Part shown: one piece after another, positions 9,152 to 16,680 of the stretch
Layout: each line of letters opens with the position of its first letter
Position numbering within the stretch: the stretch's first letter is position 1
Assembly (NCBI GenBank): GCA_012031475.1
Contig: JAAUTJ010000008.1
Span: 1-25,441, forward strand
Source of the DNA: Leptolyngbyaceae cyanobacterium SM1_3_5
GTDB taxonomy: Bacteria; Cyanobacteriota; Cyanobacteriia; Elainellales; Elainellaceae
Reading direction: 5' to 3'
DNA length: 25,441 bases
Program-made: the position numbers and the translations under genes
The notes under the pieces: generated by a model
Database searches by the model: none
Told to the model about the DNA's origin: nothing
What the model saw: the letters and a program-made list of their open reading frames with translations, nothing else

Positions 9152-11776
9152 TCAAGCGGATGAGGTAATTGCTTCAAGTTCAATAGCTTTGCGGTAGGCA
9201 AGACTGGCTTCATCAACTTGACCCAGCTTAGCCAGAGTATCTCCTAAGCTATTGTAAGCTGGATAGAAATCTGGGTTGAGTTTTATCGCTTGTCTGTATG
9301 CATCTATCGCCTCATTAAATTTACATTCTTTTTGCAGACTCTCCCCCAATTCGTGGTAATCCGCAGCTACTCCAGGATTCTGTTCAACCCCACTGGGTGA
9401 AGGTGCGATCGCCCTACTATCCCTTTTTTTTAACACCTTTCCAGCCGATCGACAATTTCCCGATCGCCCGGTTTAACCTGCAATGCCATCTGATAAAATA
9501 CGATCGCCCCATCCGCCCAATTCTGTCGCATCAAAGCATCAGCCAACCCTACATAAAGATCGGCATCATTCGGCGCAATCTCCAAGGCTTTGTGATACAG
9601 TTGCACGTCGTCAGGATTGTCCTGAATTGCCTTGCGATACAACCCCATTGCATCCTTCAAATCCCACTGCGATCGCATCCTCAAAGCATCGGCCAATTTC
9701 TGCGACAGCCACGGTAAATCCGGTTGAATTTCCGCAGCGCAGCGGTAAGAGGCGATCGACTCATCCCACCTTTTCAACTTCTCAAAAGCCGTTCCTAAGT
9801 TGTAATAAGTCCACGCAAAATCTCGGTCTAATTCTGCCGCGCGCCGGTAAACCGCGATCGCTTCTTCCCACCTTTCCATTTCTAACAGCGCGTCGCCCAA
9901 TTTGCTTTGCGACCAGAAGAAATTAGGATTGATTTCGTTAGCACGCTGATAAGCAGCAATTGCCTCTTCCCAGCGTTCCAATTTCACTAGCGTTTCTGCT
10001 AGATTGTTGTGCGCCCAAAAATGGTCGGGATTCAGTTCGATCGACCTTTGATAAGCCTCTACCGCCTCATCCAATCGTTCTAATTTTACCAGCGCGTCGG
10101 CTAAATAATTGTGCGACCAGCTAAAATCGGGATTTAATTCTGTTGCTTTTCTGTAAGCTGCTGCTGCTTCTTCCCACCGTTCTAACTTCAGCAGCACATC
10201 TGCTAAATTGTTGTGCGACCAGCTAAAATCGGGATTTAATTTCTATCGCCTTTCTATAAGCATTTACCGCTTCTTCCCAGCGTTCCAATTTAACCAGGCA
10301 CTCTGCTAAATTGTTGTGCGACCAAGAAAGATCGGGATTATTTTTAATAGCATTGCTGTAGGCTTCTACCGCCGCTTCCCACTGTTCTTGACCCCGGAGA
10401 ATTTCGCCCAATTCGTGATAAGCTGCGCCGGCATTTGGATTCATTGCCACCGCGCGCTGGTAAGACTCTATTCCCTTATCGACCTTACCTTGCTCGATCA
10501 AAGTTTTGGCTAGATTCTCGTGCTCTTCAGCACTAGCAGATTTGGGTTCGATCGCATATGCCCGATACCAAGCCTCAGCCGCCGCTTCATGCTTCTCTAA
10601 CTGAGTCAAAAGTTTCGCAAAATTGCGGAAAGCGCCTGCAAAATCCGGTTTTAGGGCGATCGCTTTTTCGTAAGCCGTTACTGCTTGCTGCCACTGTTCT
10701 TGCTGCGCGCAAATGCTGCCGTAATTTGCGTAGGCTTCAGCAAAATTAGGATTAATTTCTATTGCTTTGATGTAGCAACTTTTAGCATCATCAATTTTCC
10801 CACCAGCTTGCAGCGCGTTGCCCAGCATTTTGTAAAGTCCCGCATCCGGCTTAATTTGCAGCGCTTTTTTGCAAGCAGCAATTGCCTGTTCTAATTTCCC
10901 TTGCGCAAAATAGCCTTCTGCCAGAATTTTGTAAGCTTCTGGATCTTCTGTATTAATTCCCGAACTAACTTGTTGGCGCTGAACTTGGGGCTGAACTTGC
11001 TGCTGGATTTGCTGAATTTGCTGCTGAATTTGTGGCGGGACTGCGGTAGCTATTTGCTGCTTGACAGTACCGTTTGTTGCAGTTGCCGCTGCTAAAGTAT
11101 GCTGTCCTTCACTGCCATTTCTTGCATGAGCTGCATTAAGTTCGATCGCCCTGCGATAATAAGGTGTTGCCTCCTCCATTTTGCCTTGTTTTTTCAGGAC
11201 TTCCCCCAAATTTTGGTAAGCAACTGCCAAATTCGGATCTAATTTTACGGCGCGCTGAAAACAAGAAATTGCCTCCGGGAACTTTTCTTGGCGGAAAAAA
11301 GCTTCGCCCATCTTCAAATGTTCCCCAGCGTTTACTTTTTCCGGTTCCAAAGAGAAGGCGCGATACCAGCATTCTTGAGCTTCTGCCGGCTTGTGGATTT
11401 GCCCGAAAACTTTCGCTAAATTGCGGTAAACTCCTGCAAAATCCGGCTTAATCGCGATCGCCTTTTGATAAAATGCGATCGCCTCCTGCCATTTTTGTTG
11501 CTGCGCGCAAATACTGCCTAAATTAGCGTATACTTCGGCAAAATTCGGATCGATTTCAATAGCTTTCGCGTACCAGTGGCGCGCCTCCTCCATCCTGCCT
11601 TGAGCCTGCAGCGCGTTGCCTAAAGTCTTGTAAGCCGGTGCAAAATTGGGGTAAATCTTCAAAGCTTGCTCGCAGGAGGCGATGGCTTCTTCCAATTTTC
11701 CTTGAGATAAATATATTTCTCCCTGTTGGTTGAATTGAACCGCTGTTGATTCGTTTGTATTTATTGTGGGTGGCAT
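9152..11776 (-). CDS. Large tetratricopeptide-repeat protein (two frameshifts)
   Basis: Corrected, this is one chain of about 874 residues starting MPPTINTNESTAV. It consists almost wholly of 34-residue TPR units (for example AIASCEQALKIYPNFAPAYK). Residues 15-215 and 280-478 are two homologous super-repeats separated by a Gln-rich linker (residues 240-270, QQIQQIQQQV). A run of LERWEEAxxAYRKA-type units follows. There is no signal peptide or catalytic domain. Frame breaks lie near 10235, at the edge of a repeated DNA segment, and at about 9430-9438 beside an eight-base homopolymer. The frames as read are 10223-11776, 9430-10197 and 9152-9436. TPR arrays are protein-interaction scaffolds; a link to the adjacent transferases is inferred only from position. 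Confidence 0.85.
10109..10241. repeat. Two identical 31-bp direct copies inside the TPR gene
   Basis: Positions 10109-10139 and 10211-10241 are identical over 31 bases, one TPR unit (102 bases) apart. The second copy is where the TPR reading frame shifts by one base. In copy one the bases read as E-L-N-P-D-F codons; in copy two the neighbouring bases should read E-I-N-P-D-F. The hybrid now present has one base too many. Confidence 0.85.
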
Positions 11777-12143
11777 ATGGGGGGCGGCTCCAGATGTAGC
11801 AATTATGTATATTATTCAAAACGTTCAATTAAGTCTACAGCGGTTTGACACCAACGATCGGGGTCTTGTTCCCCAATCTTTAATTTTTCTAACTCGGACT
11901 TGCACCAGACAGGTGCGTCGCCCGTTGCCGTTGGCACAGCGTCCAACAAGTGCTGCGGCAGGATGGTAGAGTACGATCGCCCCCACTCGCTCATGGCATT
12001 CGAGGGCCGTTCGCTGCGCTACGATTGCAGTACGATCGCCCTGCTTGTTGTCAGTATTAGCTCTCACAGCCGGGAATCTCCACACCACAGCTCAAAAGTT
12101 GGTTTGGGATGATGTCACCTTAAACAATATCACGGAGGCATTG
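11777..12143. other. Repeat-bearing intergenic region with an ORF remnant
   Basis: No complete gene is evident between the TPR gene and the Uma2-type gene, which are divergent. The 13-base direct repeat AGTACGATCGCCC occurs at 11969-11981 and 12029-12041. Its surroundings resemble the small HIP1-containing dispersed repeats of cyanobacteria. A possible remnant reading frame on the minus strand is listed separately. Confidence 0.5.
11812..11994 (-). pseudogene. Possible C-terminal remnant or small hypothetical protein
   Basis: This 60-residue frame (MSEWGRSYSTILPQHLLDAV ... WCQTAVDLIERFE) has a protein-like composition in its second half (SELEKLKIGEQDPDRW). A stop lies 27 bases upstream of the ATG and there is no ribosome binding site. 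It ends 35 bases before the TPR gene start on the same strand. It could be the tail of a gene disrupted by the repeat at 11969-12041. I do not recognise the family. Confidence 0.3.
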
Positions 12144-12780
12144 ATGTTATTAGAACTACCCCCTAAACTTGTCGGTGAAAAGCGCCTCACCTTTCGCGAT
12201 CTCGATTGGCAAGCTTTCAAGCAAATTCAAAGTTTGCTGGAGGAACGCACTCGCGCTCGCTTTACCTACGATAATGGAGTGTTAGAAATCACCGCATCTC
12301 TCGAAGCACACGAACGCTCTGCTCGCTTAATTGAACGATTCATCTTGATTCTGGTTGTCGAGATGGGCATGAAAATGAAGACGATGGGTTCTACAAGGCT
12401 CGATCGAGAAGATTTGCTCAAAAGTGCAGAACCTGACAATGGATATTACATTAAAAATTATGCCTTAGTTGCCGATCGCGAGGTTAATTTAAATGTCGAT
12501 CCGACCCCCGATTTAATTGTGGAAGTCGATATTACTCATACCGACATCAATAAAAATATGCTTTATGCCCGCATGGGAGTGCCTGAGTTTTGGAGGTTTG
12601 ACGGGCGGGTGTGGCGGATTTTAGAATTAGTGGATGGGGCTTATGTAGAGCGCGATCGATCGCCCACTTTTCCGATTGTTGAAAAACGGATTTATATCAA
12701 TTTTTAGAAGCAGCTTTTATCGATGAAGTTGCAGCAGAATCGATTTCCGTCAATGGGTGCGCCAGCAGATTCAAGCGTGA
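12144..12780 (+). CDS. Uma2-family (DUF820) nuclease-fold protein (two frameshifts)
   Basis: I chose ATG 12144 because GGAGG lies five bases upstream. The protein MLLELPPKLVGEKRLTF... matches the PD-(D/E)XK-fold Uma2/DUF820 family, which is greatly expanded in cyanobacteria. Supporting motifs are RARFTYDNGVLEI, PDLIVEVDITHTD (candidate active-site acidic residues) and MGVPEFWRFDG. The first frame stops at 12707. Reading the T5 run at 12701-12705 as T6, and adding one more base near 12741-12745, gives an ending FRQWVRQQIQA typical of the family and a chain of about 212 residues stopping at 12780. The role of these proteins is poorly known, and association with mobile DNA is often proposed. It is a single gene with no partner. 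Confidence 0.75.
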
Positions 12781-12837
12781 AATCAAAACATTATCTAGCT
12801 AGTCTAAATGAGTCGTAAAGTTTTTACCCCACCCCAA

Positions 12838-12860
12838 CCCTCCCCTTACTAAGGGGAGGG
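12838..12860. repeat. 23-base perfect palindrome (CCCTCCCCTTA dyad)
   Basis: CCCTCCCCTTA and TAAGGGGAGGG form 11-base arms around a single C. The sequence is preceded by CCCCACCCCAA. This is a familiar dispersed palindrome of filamentous cyanobacteria, and there is no T tract to make it a clear terminator. The surrounding 12781-13080 is otherwise without a gene. Confidence 0.75.
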
Positions 12861-13029
12861 AGCAAGAAAGACATTGGACAAATATTTTCGACTTGCTTTA
12901 TTTGCATAATAGGCGACATTTGAGACATGAGTTATGCTGCACAACTTAAATAAATTTGTGGTTGATATAATAGTTTAAACTTTCTAAAAACAGCCCGATA
13001 TTACGTTCGATTGAACGACATTAATTAAG

Positions 13030-13050
13030 GTGCGCGCTGCGCACTCTACA
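13030..13050. repeat. GTGCGC hairpin followed by ACTCTACA
   Basis: GTGCGC (13030-13035) and GCGCAC (13039-13044) form a hairpin with a three-base loop. The adjoining GCGCACTCTACA (13039-13050) occurs in inverted orientation at 14020-14031, on the far side of the membrane protein gene. Confidence 0.65.
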
Positions 13051-13067
13051 TCAGCCGGATGATACTT

Positions 13068-13100
13068 AACACTCCCCGCCCTATAAGGACGGGGCTTTAG
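13068..13100. mobile_element. IS200/IS605-like terminal hairpin remnant
   Basis: TTAACACTCCCCGCCCT ... AGGACGGGGCTTTAGACCC contains a nine-base stem (13074-13082 with 13086-13094, one mismatch) and flanks that I recognise as typical ends of IS200/IS605-type elements in cyanobacteria. No tnpA or tnpB is present in the window, so this would be a solo end or scar. The identification rests on pattern memory. Confidence 0.4.
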
Positions 13101-13812
13101 ACCCAGTTTTTTGGTAAATCTGGAAATAAAAAAAGCACCTTAAGAAAGGTACTCGAAACACGCATAATATTGGTCGATCGCATCTAACTTTAGGAGTAAT
13201 TTCGCGCGTGCGCGCGCCCGCAGCAGAGCCAGCCATTGCAGCCACTAAACCCAACAGCGAACCGAACAAAAACGACCAGCCGGCCTTAGCAGCATTCCCA
13301 GCAAGATTGCGAGCATCCTGAGCAGATACGTTAGGGGCTTGGTTCGGCAAATTAACCCCACCTTGCTGTGCTTGATTCAGTGCTTCCCCAGCATTAGCAG
13401 CGATAACACCGAAAGTTCCGGCGACGCCATTTGCTAGCAGCCAAGAGCTTATTGTTAGGGTAGTCGCCCACAAAATTGCACCGTTCAAAAGTGCTGTATT
13501 TCGATTCATCGGCCCGCAAGCGCGAGCAGTCACCCAGCCGCCAATACCCAAGCTAATTAACAAGCTGATAATCGACCAAATACCGACGCCAGTACCTACA
13601 TCGCCGGCGATCGTGCGGGGAGCTCCTGAATTAGCAATATTGCTCAACCCGATCGCAGCACCCAAGGCGCTTAAAACCAATTGCGTGCCGATCGCAATTA
13701 CCAAACCAGAAATAATCGGACCCCAGCGAACTCGATCGTGGTATTCAACTACTTGATTTACAACTGTCGGCTCGGTAACAACGTTATCTACGGGTCTATT
13801 CACGTATGACAT
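13081..13812 (-). CDS. Four-helix integral membrane protein, unknown function
   Basis: This 243-residue frame starts at ATG 13812 with AAGGAAAAACCT upstream. Hydrophobic segments at about 30-56, 75-98, 105-132 and 178-200 predict four membrane spans. The N-terminus is polar and the loop before the last span is Asn/Gln-rich. Conserved-looking features are VRWGPIISGLVIAIG and GGWVTARACGPMNRNTA. I recognise it only as a conserved bacterial membrane-protein type without an assigned role. The last 35 or so residues are suspect: the frame reads through a good terminator (13127-13152) and into the IS-like hairpin. One extra A in the AAA near 13200 would end the protein as RENYS at TAA 13190-13192, giving 207 residues. 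Confidence 0.7.
   Translation of the reverse strand: MSYVNRPVDNVVTEPTVVNQVVEYHDRVRWGPIISGLVIAIGTQLVLSALGAAIGLSNIANSGAPRTIAGDVGTGVGIWSIISLLISLGIGGWVTARACGPMNRNTALLNGAILWATTLTISSWLLANGVAGTFGVIAANAGEALNQAQQGGVNLPNQAPNVSAQDARNLAGNAAKAGWSFLFGSLLGLVAAMAGSAAGARTREITPKVRCDRPILCVFRVPFLRCFFYFQIYQKTGSKAPSL
13127..13152 (-). terminator. Intrinsic terminator of the membrane protein gene
   Basis: On the minus strand AGTACCTT-TCTT-AAGGTGCT forms an eight-base-pair stem with one wobble, followed by seven T. It lies just after the proposed true stop of the membrane protein gene. Confidence 0.7.
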
Positions 13813-13957
13813 AGGTTTTTCCTTTCCTTTGTTCGTTGGGATTTGCTTTATTCTTTAACAATCTTCCACTTAAGTATCGATTGTGGCTGAGATTGATAAA
13901 AACTATATCTGCCTGGGGAAAGAATCAGTATCTATATCTGAAGAAAGAAACAAATGA

Positions 13958-14006
13958 CAGTTGAGAGTTGATAGTTGATAGTTGATAGTTGAGGGTTGAT
14001 AGTCGA
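13958..14006. repeat. Seven tandem heptamers (TAGTTGA-type)
   Basis: Seven consecutive units with a period of seven: CAGTTGA, GAGTTGA, three perfect TAGTTGA, GGGTTGA, TAGTCGA. This matches the short tandem heptanucleotide repeats known from filamentous cyanobacteria. The unit is too short and spacer-free to be a CRISPR array. Confidence 0.85.
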
Positions 14007-14019
14007 TCGCGAAATTTTA

Positions 14020-14081
14020 TGTAGAGTGCGCTGCTCGGATTGTTGTGGCTGCAACTATTTGCTCGCAATGCACTCTACCGC
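14020..14081. repeat. Inverted repeat GTAGAGTGC ... GCACTCTAC
   Basis: Nine-base perfect arms at 14021-14029 and 14073-14081 enclose 43 bases. The left arm extended, TGTAGAGTGCGC (14020-14031), is also the inverse of 13039-13050. It is a dispersed-palindrome-like element of the kind common between cyanobacterial genes. Confidence 0.65.
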
Positions 14082-14129
14082 GATTTTATCCCGTTAAAAA
14101 AGTTAGCCCGCGTATACAGGAAAGGCAGC

Positions 14130-14330
14130 TTAACGCACTCTTACAGCCGTCCCGACGGCAGTAATCAGCAGCAACGCACCGGAAGAGTCTACATTAATCG
14201 TGCCGGTGTCAACTTCTACGCCGATGACGGCATTTGCCCCCAGATGCCCAGCGCGTTTTTCCAATTCGGCAAGGGCGTCTCGCTGCCCCTTGAGGAATAC
14301 TTCCTCATAACTGCCGGTCGCCGCCGCCGA
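14130..14330 (-). pseudogene. C-terminal fragment of a YbjQ-type (PF01906) protein
   Basis: Read on the minus strand, the frame gives TGSYEEVFLKGQRDALAEL, then EKRAGHLGANAVIGVEVDTG and ALLLITAVGTAVRVR before TAA at 14130-14132. This is the conserved second half of the YbjQ/heavy-metal-binding family, whose full length is about 105 residues. The first half is missing: immediately before TGSYE the sequence becomes that of an alpha/beta hydrolase. The family usually has a glycine pair and an arginine just before TGSYE, and the same ATCGGCGGC bases encode the Ile-Gly-Gly of the hydrolase elbow. The two genes are thus joined at a microhomology. Confidence 0.75.
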
Positions 14331-14655
14331 TCGAATGTCCCACCAGATGCACCTGTTCTAAGTTCAGGGCATCCAGGAATTCAACTAATAGTTTGGCGTA
14401 GGTGTCGTAGTCGGCAATCAAGTTGGAATAGGTCGATCGCGCAAAGCTGGGCAAATCGGGCGCAATGACGCAGTGCTGCTGGGCAATCAGGTCTAGAATT
14501 TCTTGATAGGGTTCGGTTGAAATGCCCCAGCCGTGCAGAAACAAAATGGGCGTAGAAGCAGAATGGGTTCCGCCTTGCTTGTAGAAGATGCGGCAATTCA
14601 GGAGATCAACTTGGCGATCGATCAGCGTAGGTTTCAATTTTGGAACTCCACCCAA
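14305..14655 (-). pseudogene. N-terminal half of an alpha/beta hydrolase, truncated
   Basis: This 116-residue frame starts MGGVPKLKPTLIDRQVDLL. It has the oxyanion-hole strand FLHGWG and the nucleophile elbow LVGHSIGG (catalytic Ser), then ends after four foreign residues (DRQL). The acid and histidine of the triad and the cap domain, more than half of the usual 250-300 residues, are absent. The continuing sequence is the YbjQ fragment in a different frame. The product would not be active as it stands. Confidence 0.8.
14315..14332. other. Junction between two unrelated genes
   Basis: Around GGTCGCCGCCGCCGATCG the hydrolase reading (from the right) and the YbjQ reading (from the left) meet in different frames. 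It marks a deletion, rearrangement or assembly join. Confidence 0.75.
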
Positions 14656-14791
14656 GTCAAAGAAGTAATAAGTCTTGTTAAGCTGCTAAGTATAAGATAG
14701 ATTACTTAACCGGATTTGCCAGTCTGACTTGATGCAGATTTGTTCTGATTTCTGTCACCGATGCTGGATTTGGTTGTGAGTTTGAGGATGA

Positions 14792-15376
14792 TTAATTCAG
14801 TCGCAAGGCATCACTGACTGCTTCAAGGACGCGCTGAGTGACGCGATTGGGCAAATCTTCAGCGGAGATGGGGATGCGAACATCCGCGAGGGCGTAGAGG
14901 GGCGATCGCTCTGCGTAAATTGTCGCCAGTCGCTCCTGTAAATCTTCGGCTTGCAACAGCGGGCGGGTGGTGTTGCTTTGCAGACGGGTGTAGAGGACGT
15001 TGATCGGCACGTCCAGCCAGATCACAACGCCGTGATGCAGATAGCTCCAGTTTTTGCGATCGAGAACCGCACCGCCGCCTGTGGCAATCACCGATCGCGG
15101 ATAGCTGGCTAGTTCGCCCAAGACTTGCGATTCGATCTGGCGAAATTCTGCTTCGCCGGACTGAGAAAAAATCTCGCTGACGGTTTGGCCTGCGGCGCGT
15201 TCAATTACCGTATCGCTGTCGAAAAAGCGGTAGTTGGTTTGCTTGGCAACCAATCGCCCGATCGTCGATTTGCCCGCGCCCATCATGCCAATCAGATACA
15301 GGTTGGTTCCTTTGAGGCGCGTGGTGAGTGAGGTTTCGGCGTTCTTGCTGTTCAAGAAATCGGAGAAGTCTGTCAT
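14792..15376 (-). CDS. aroK: Shikimate kinase
   Basis: The enzyme phosphorylates shikimate at the 3-hydroxyl with ATP in the chorismate pathway, in the cytoplasm. It has 194 residues from ATG 15376, chosen because GGGAG lies nine bases upstream; a longer frame to 15463 runs into the preceding gene. Motifs are the P-loop GMMGAGKST (30-38), FDSD (52-55, Mg and shikimate contacts), EAEFRQIE (arginine for shikimate), ATGGGAV (98-104) and the lid RPLL. Length and motifs fit the family. The start lies 25 bases after the stop of the LapA-like gene, so the two could be cotranscribed. The frame is intact. Confidence 0.95.
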   Translation of the reverse strand: MTDFSDFLNSKNAETSLTTRLKGTNLYLIGMMGAGKSTIGRLVAKQTNYRFFDSDTVIERAAGQTVSEIFSQSGEAEFRQIESQVLGELASYPRSVIATGGGAVLDRKNWSYLHHGVVIWLDVPINVLYTRLQSNTTRPLLQAEDLQERLATIYAERSPLYALADVRIPISAEDLPNRVTQRVLEAVSDALRLN

Positions 15377-15401
15377 TGGCTTATTCTCCCAGAAAGCGCG
15401 G

Positions 15402-16604
15402 CTACCAGTCGTCATCGTTCGATCGCGCCGTCTTGGGATCGTCCTCGAAGCCCCAGTCTTCATCGTCGGCAGCAGGCGCAGGCGGAATAATCACGCGATT
15501 TGGCTCATCAGTTGATTTCTCGTTCGATCGATTCGGTTCAACTTGCGCTTCGCGATCGATCTTCGGTTCATCGTCCCCACGATAGCTGTAGGAATAAACG
15601 GTTCCCGATCGATATTGCGATTTGGGGGTTTGCTGCACTTCGACGATCGGGCGCTGCGGTTCCGGCGGGGCAATGGGCGGCTCCGGTTCCGGCTCGTCTT
15701 CCCAGTCGTCCCACACTTCCGGCTCTGGTTCGGTGTAGGGCGGCTGCGGATAGTCGTTGCGGTAGCTGGGTTCGCGGTAGCTGGGTTCGCGATCGTCTGA
15801 CTCGGAATATTCCGGTTCGCGGTACTCCGGTTCGGTATACTCCGGTTCAGAATACGCTGGCTCGGTGTAGGGCGGCTCGTAAGGCTCATCCAGTGGACGG
15901 TAGGCCGGACGATAAACTTTGTAGTCGGCATCGTACACGGGCGGCTCATCGCTGCCAAAGTTATCGCCGCCAAAGTTGGGCGCGGAATCGGGTTCGCGAT
16001 AGAACTCCGGCTCTTCGTCCGGCCTGTCCTGCCGATCGCCCGATCGCCCTTCGTCCGTAAAGCGGTATTCGATGCGCTCAACTCGATCGAATTCGCGATC
16101 GCGCATCTGAAAATCCACTGCTGGCCGATCTTCTGTCGATCGATTTTCTGTCGATCGATCTTCTACAGGCCGATAGCGCTGTTCTGCTGGCTCAGTGCGG
16201 CGGCTGCTGACTGTTTGAGCATCCCAATCGTCCCAAACTTCTCGCGGCTGCGGCTCCCAGTCATCGTCCGACTGAATGCGAGTGCGCGGCGAATCCGTTA
16301 CGCCATACGGCACATCTCTGGGATCAAGACCGCGATCGGGGCGGGCGGAAACGGCTGCGATCGCCCCTTTCGTTTCGACTGACGTGGAGCCGCCGTAAAT
16401 GCCGTGATCCGAAACAGCGCGGAAATCACGATCGTGGTGATCGCTCCGGCTGCGATCGCGCCCATCATCCAAAACGCCAGCGGAATTGCCTGTGTCGGCA
16501 CACCCAACAGCACCAAAAGGCAAAACGGGCGTCCAGTTTTGAGCAACGAACAGCGCCAGTCCGACAACAATGGCTACAAGCAGCAAAGAACGAAGGGAAG
16601 ACAT
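15402..16604 (-). CDS. LapA-like (DUF1049) membrane protein with long acidic tail
   Basis: The open frame is 400 residues, but bases 16364-16517 are read in the wrong frame. Correcting the A4 run 16514-16517 and the C4 run 16364-16367 gives TPVLPLVLLGVPTQAIPLAF and a second hydrophobic helix (FWMMGAIAAGAITTIVIS). With the first helix (residues 4-21) this makes the two-helix LapA/DUF1049 domain. The remaining 300 or so residues are disordered and acidic. Tyr-x-Glu-Pro repeats fill about 238-293 (TEPAYSEPEYTEPEYREPEY), and acidic Trp motifs recur (DDDWE, EVWDDWD, EVWDDWEDE, DEDWGFEDDP, C-terminal DDDW). In enterobacteria LapA assists lipopolysaccharide regulation; no such role can be transferred here. 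It lies upstream of aroK. Confidence 0.75.
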   Translation of the reverse strand: MSSLRSLLLVAIVVGLALFVAQNWTPVLPFGAVGCADTGNSAGVLDDGRDRSRSDHHDRDFRAVSDHGIYGGSTSVETKGAIAAVSARPDRGLDPRDVPYGVTDSPRTRIQSDDDWEPQPREVWDDWDAQTVSSRRTEPAEQRYRPVEDRSTENRSTEDRPAVDFQMRDREFDRVERIEYRFTDEGRSGDRQDRPDEEPEFYREPDSAPNFGGDNFGSDEPPVYDADYKVYRPAYRPLDEPYEPPYTEPAYSEPEYTEPEYREPEYSESDDREPSYREPSYRNDYPQPPYTEPEPEVWDDWEDEPEPEPPIAPPEPQRPIVEVQQTPKSQYRSGTVYSYSYRGDDEPKIDREAQVEPNRSNEKSTDEPNRVIIPPAPAADDEDWGFEDDPKTARSNDDDW

Positions 16605-16680
16605 AAGACTTGGGGCGAGTTCTGCTAGCTCTAAGATAAACTGTGGCGATCGCGCCTGTTGCGGTGGCTACCCAGTTTCC

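Larger units (their letters stand above)
13813..14129. other. Gene-free stretch with repeats at the composition change
   Basis: No coding frame is supported here. The region holds the upstream side of the membrane protein gene, the TTGATAG heptamer array and a GTAGAGTGC inverted repeat. The base composition turns from AT-rich to GC-rich across it. Confidence 0.6.

Noticed and set aside
12838..12860. Rho-independent terminator after the Uma2-type gene
   Set aside because: The palindrome is perfect but lacks a T tract and matches a dispersed cyanobacterial repeat.
13958..14006. CRISPR array
   Set aside because: The repeat is a seven-base tandem without spacers and there are no cas genes.
15491..16081. 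Open frames on both strands inside the LapA-like gene's acidic tail
   Set aside because: They are low-complexity shadows produced by the repeated GAxCCG-type codons.
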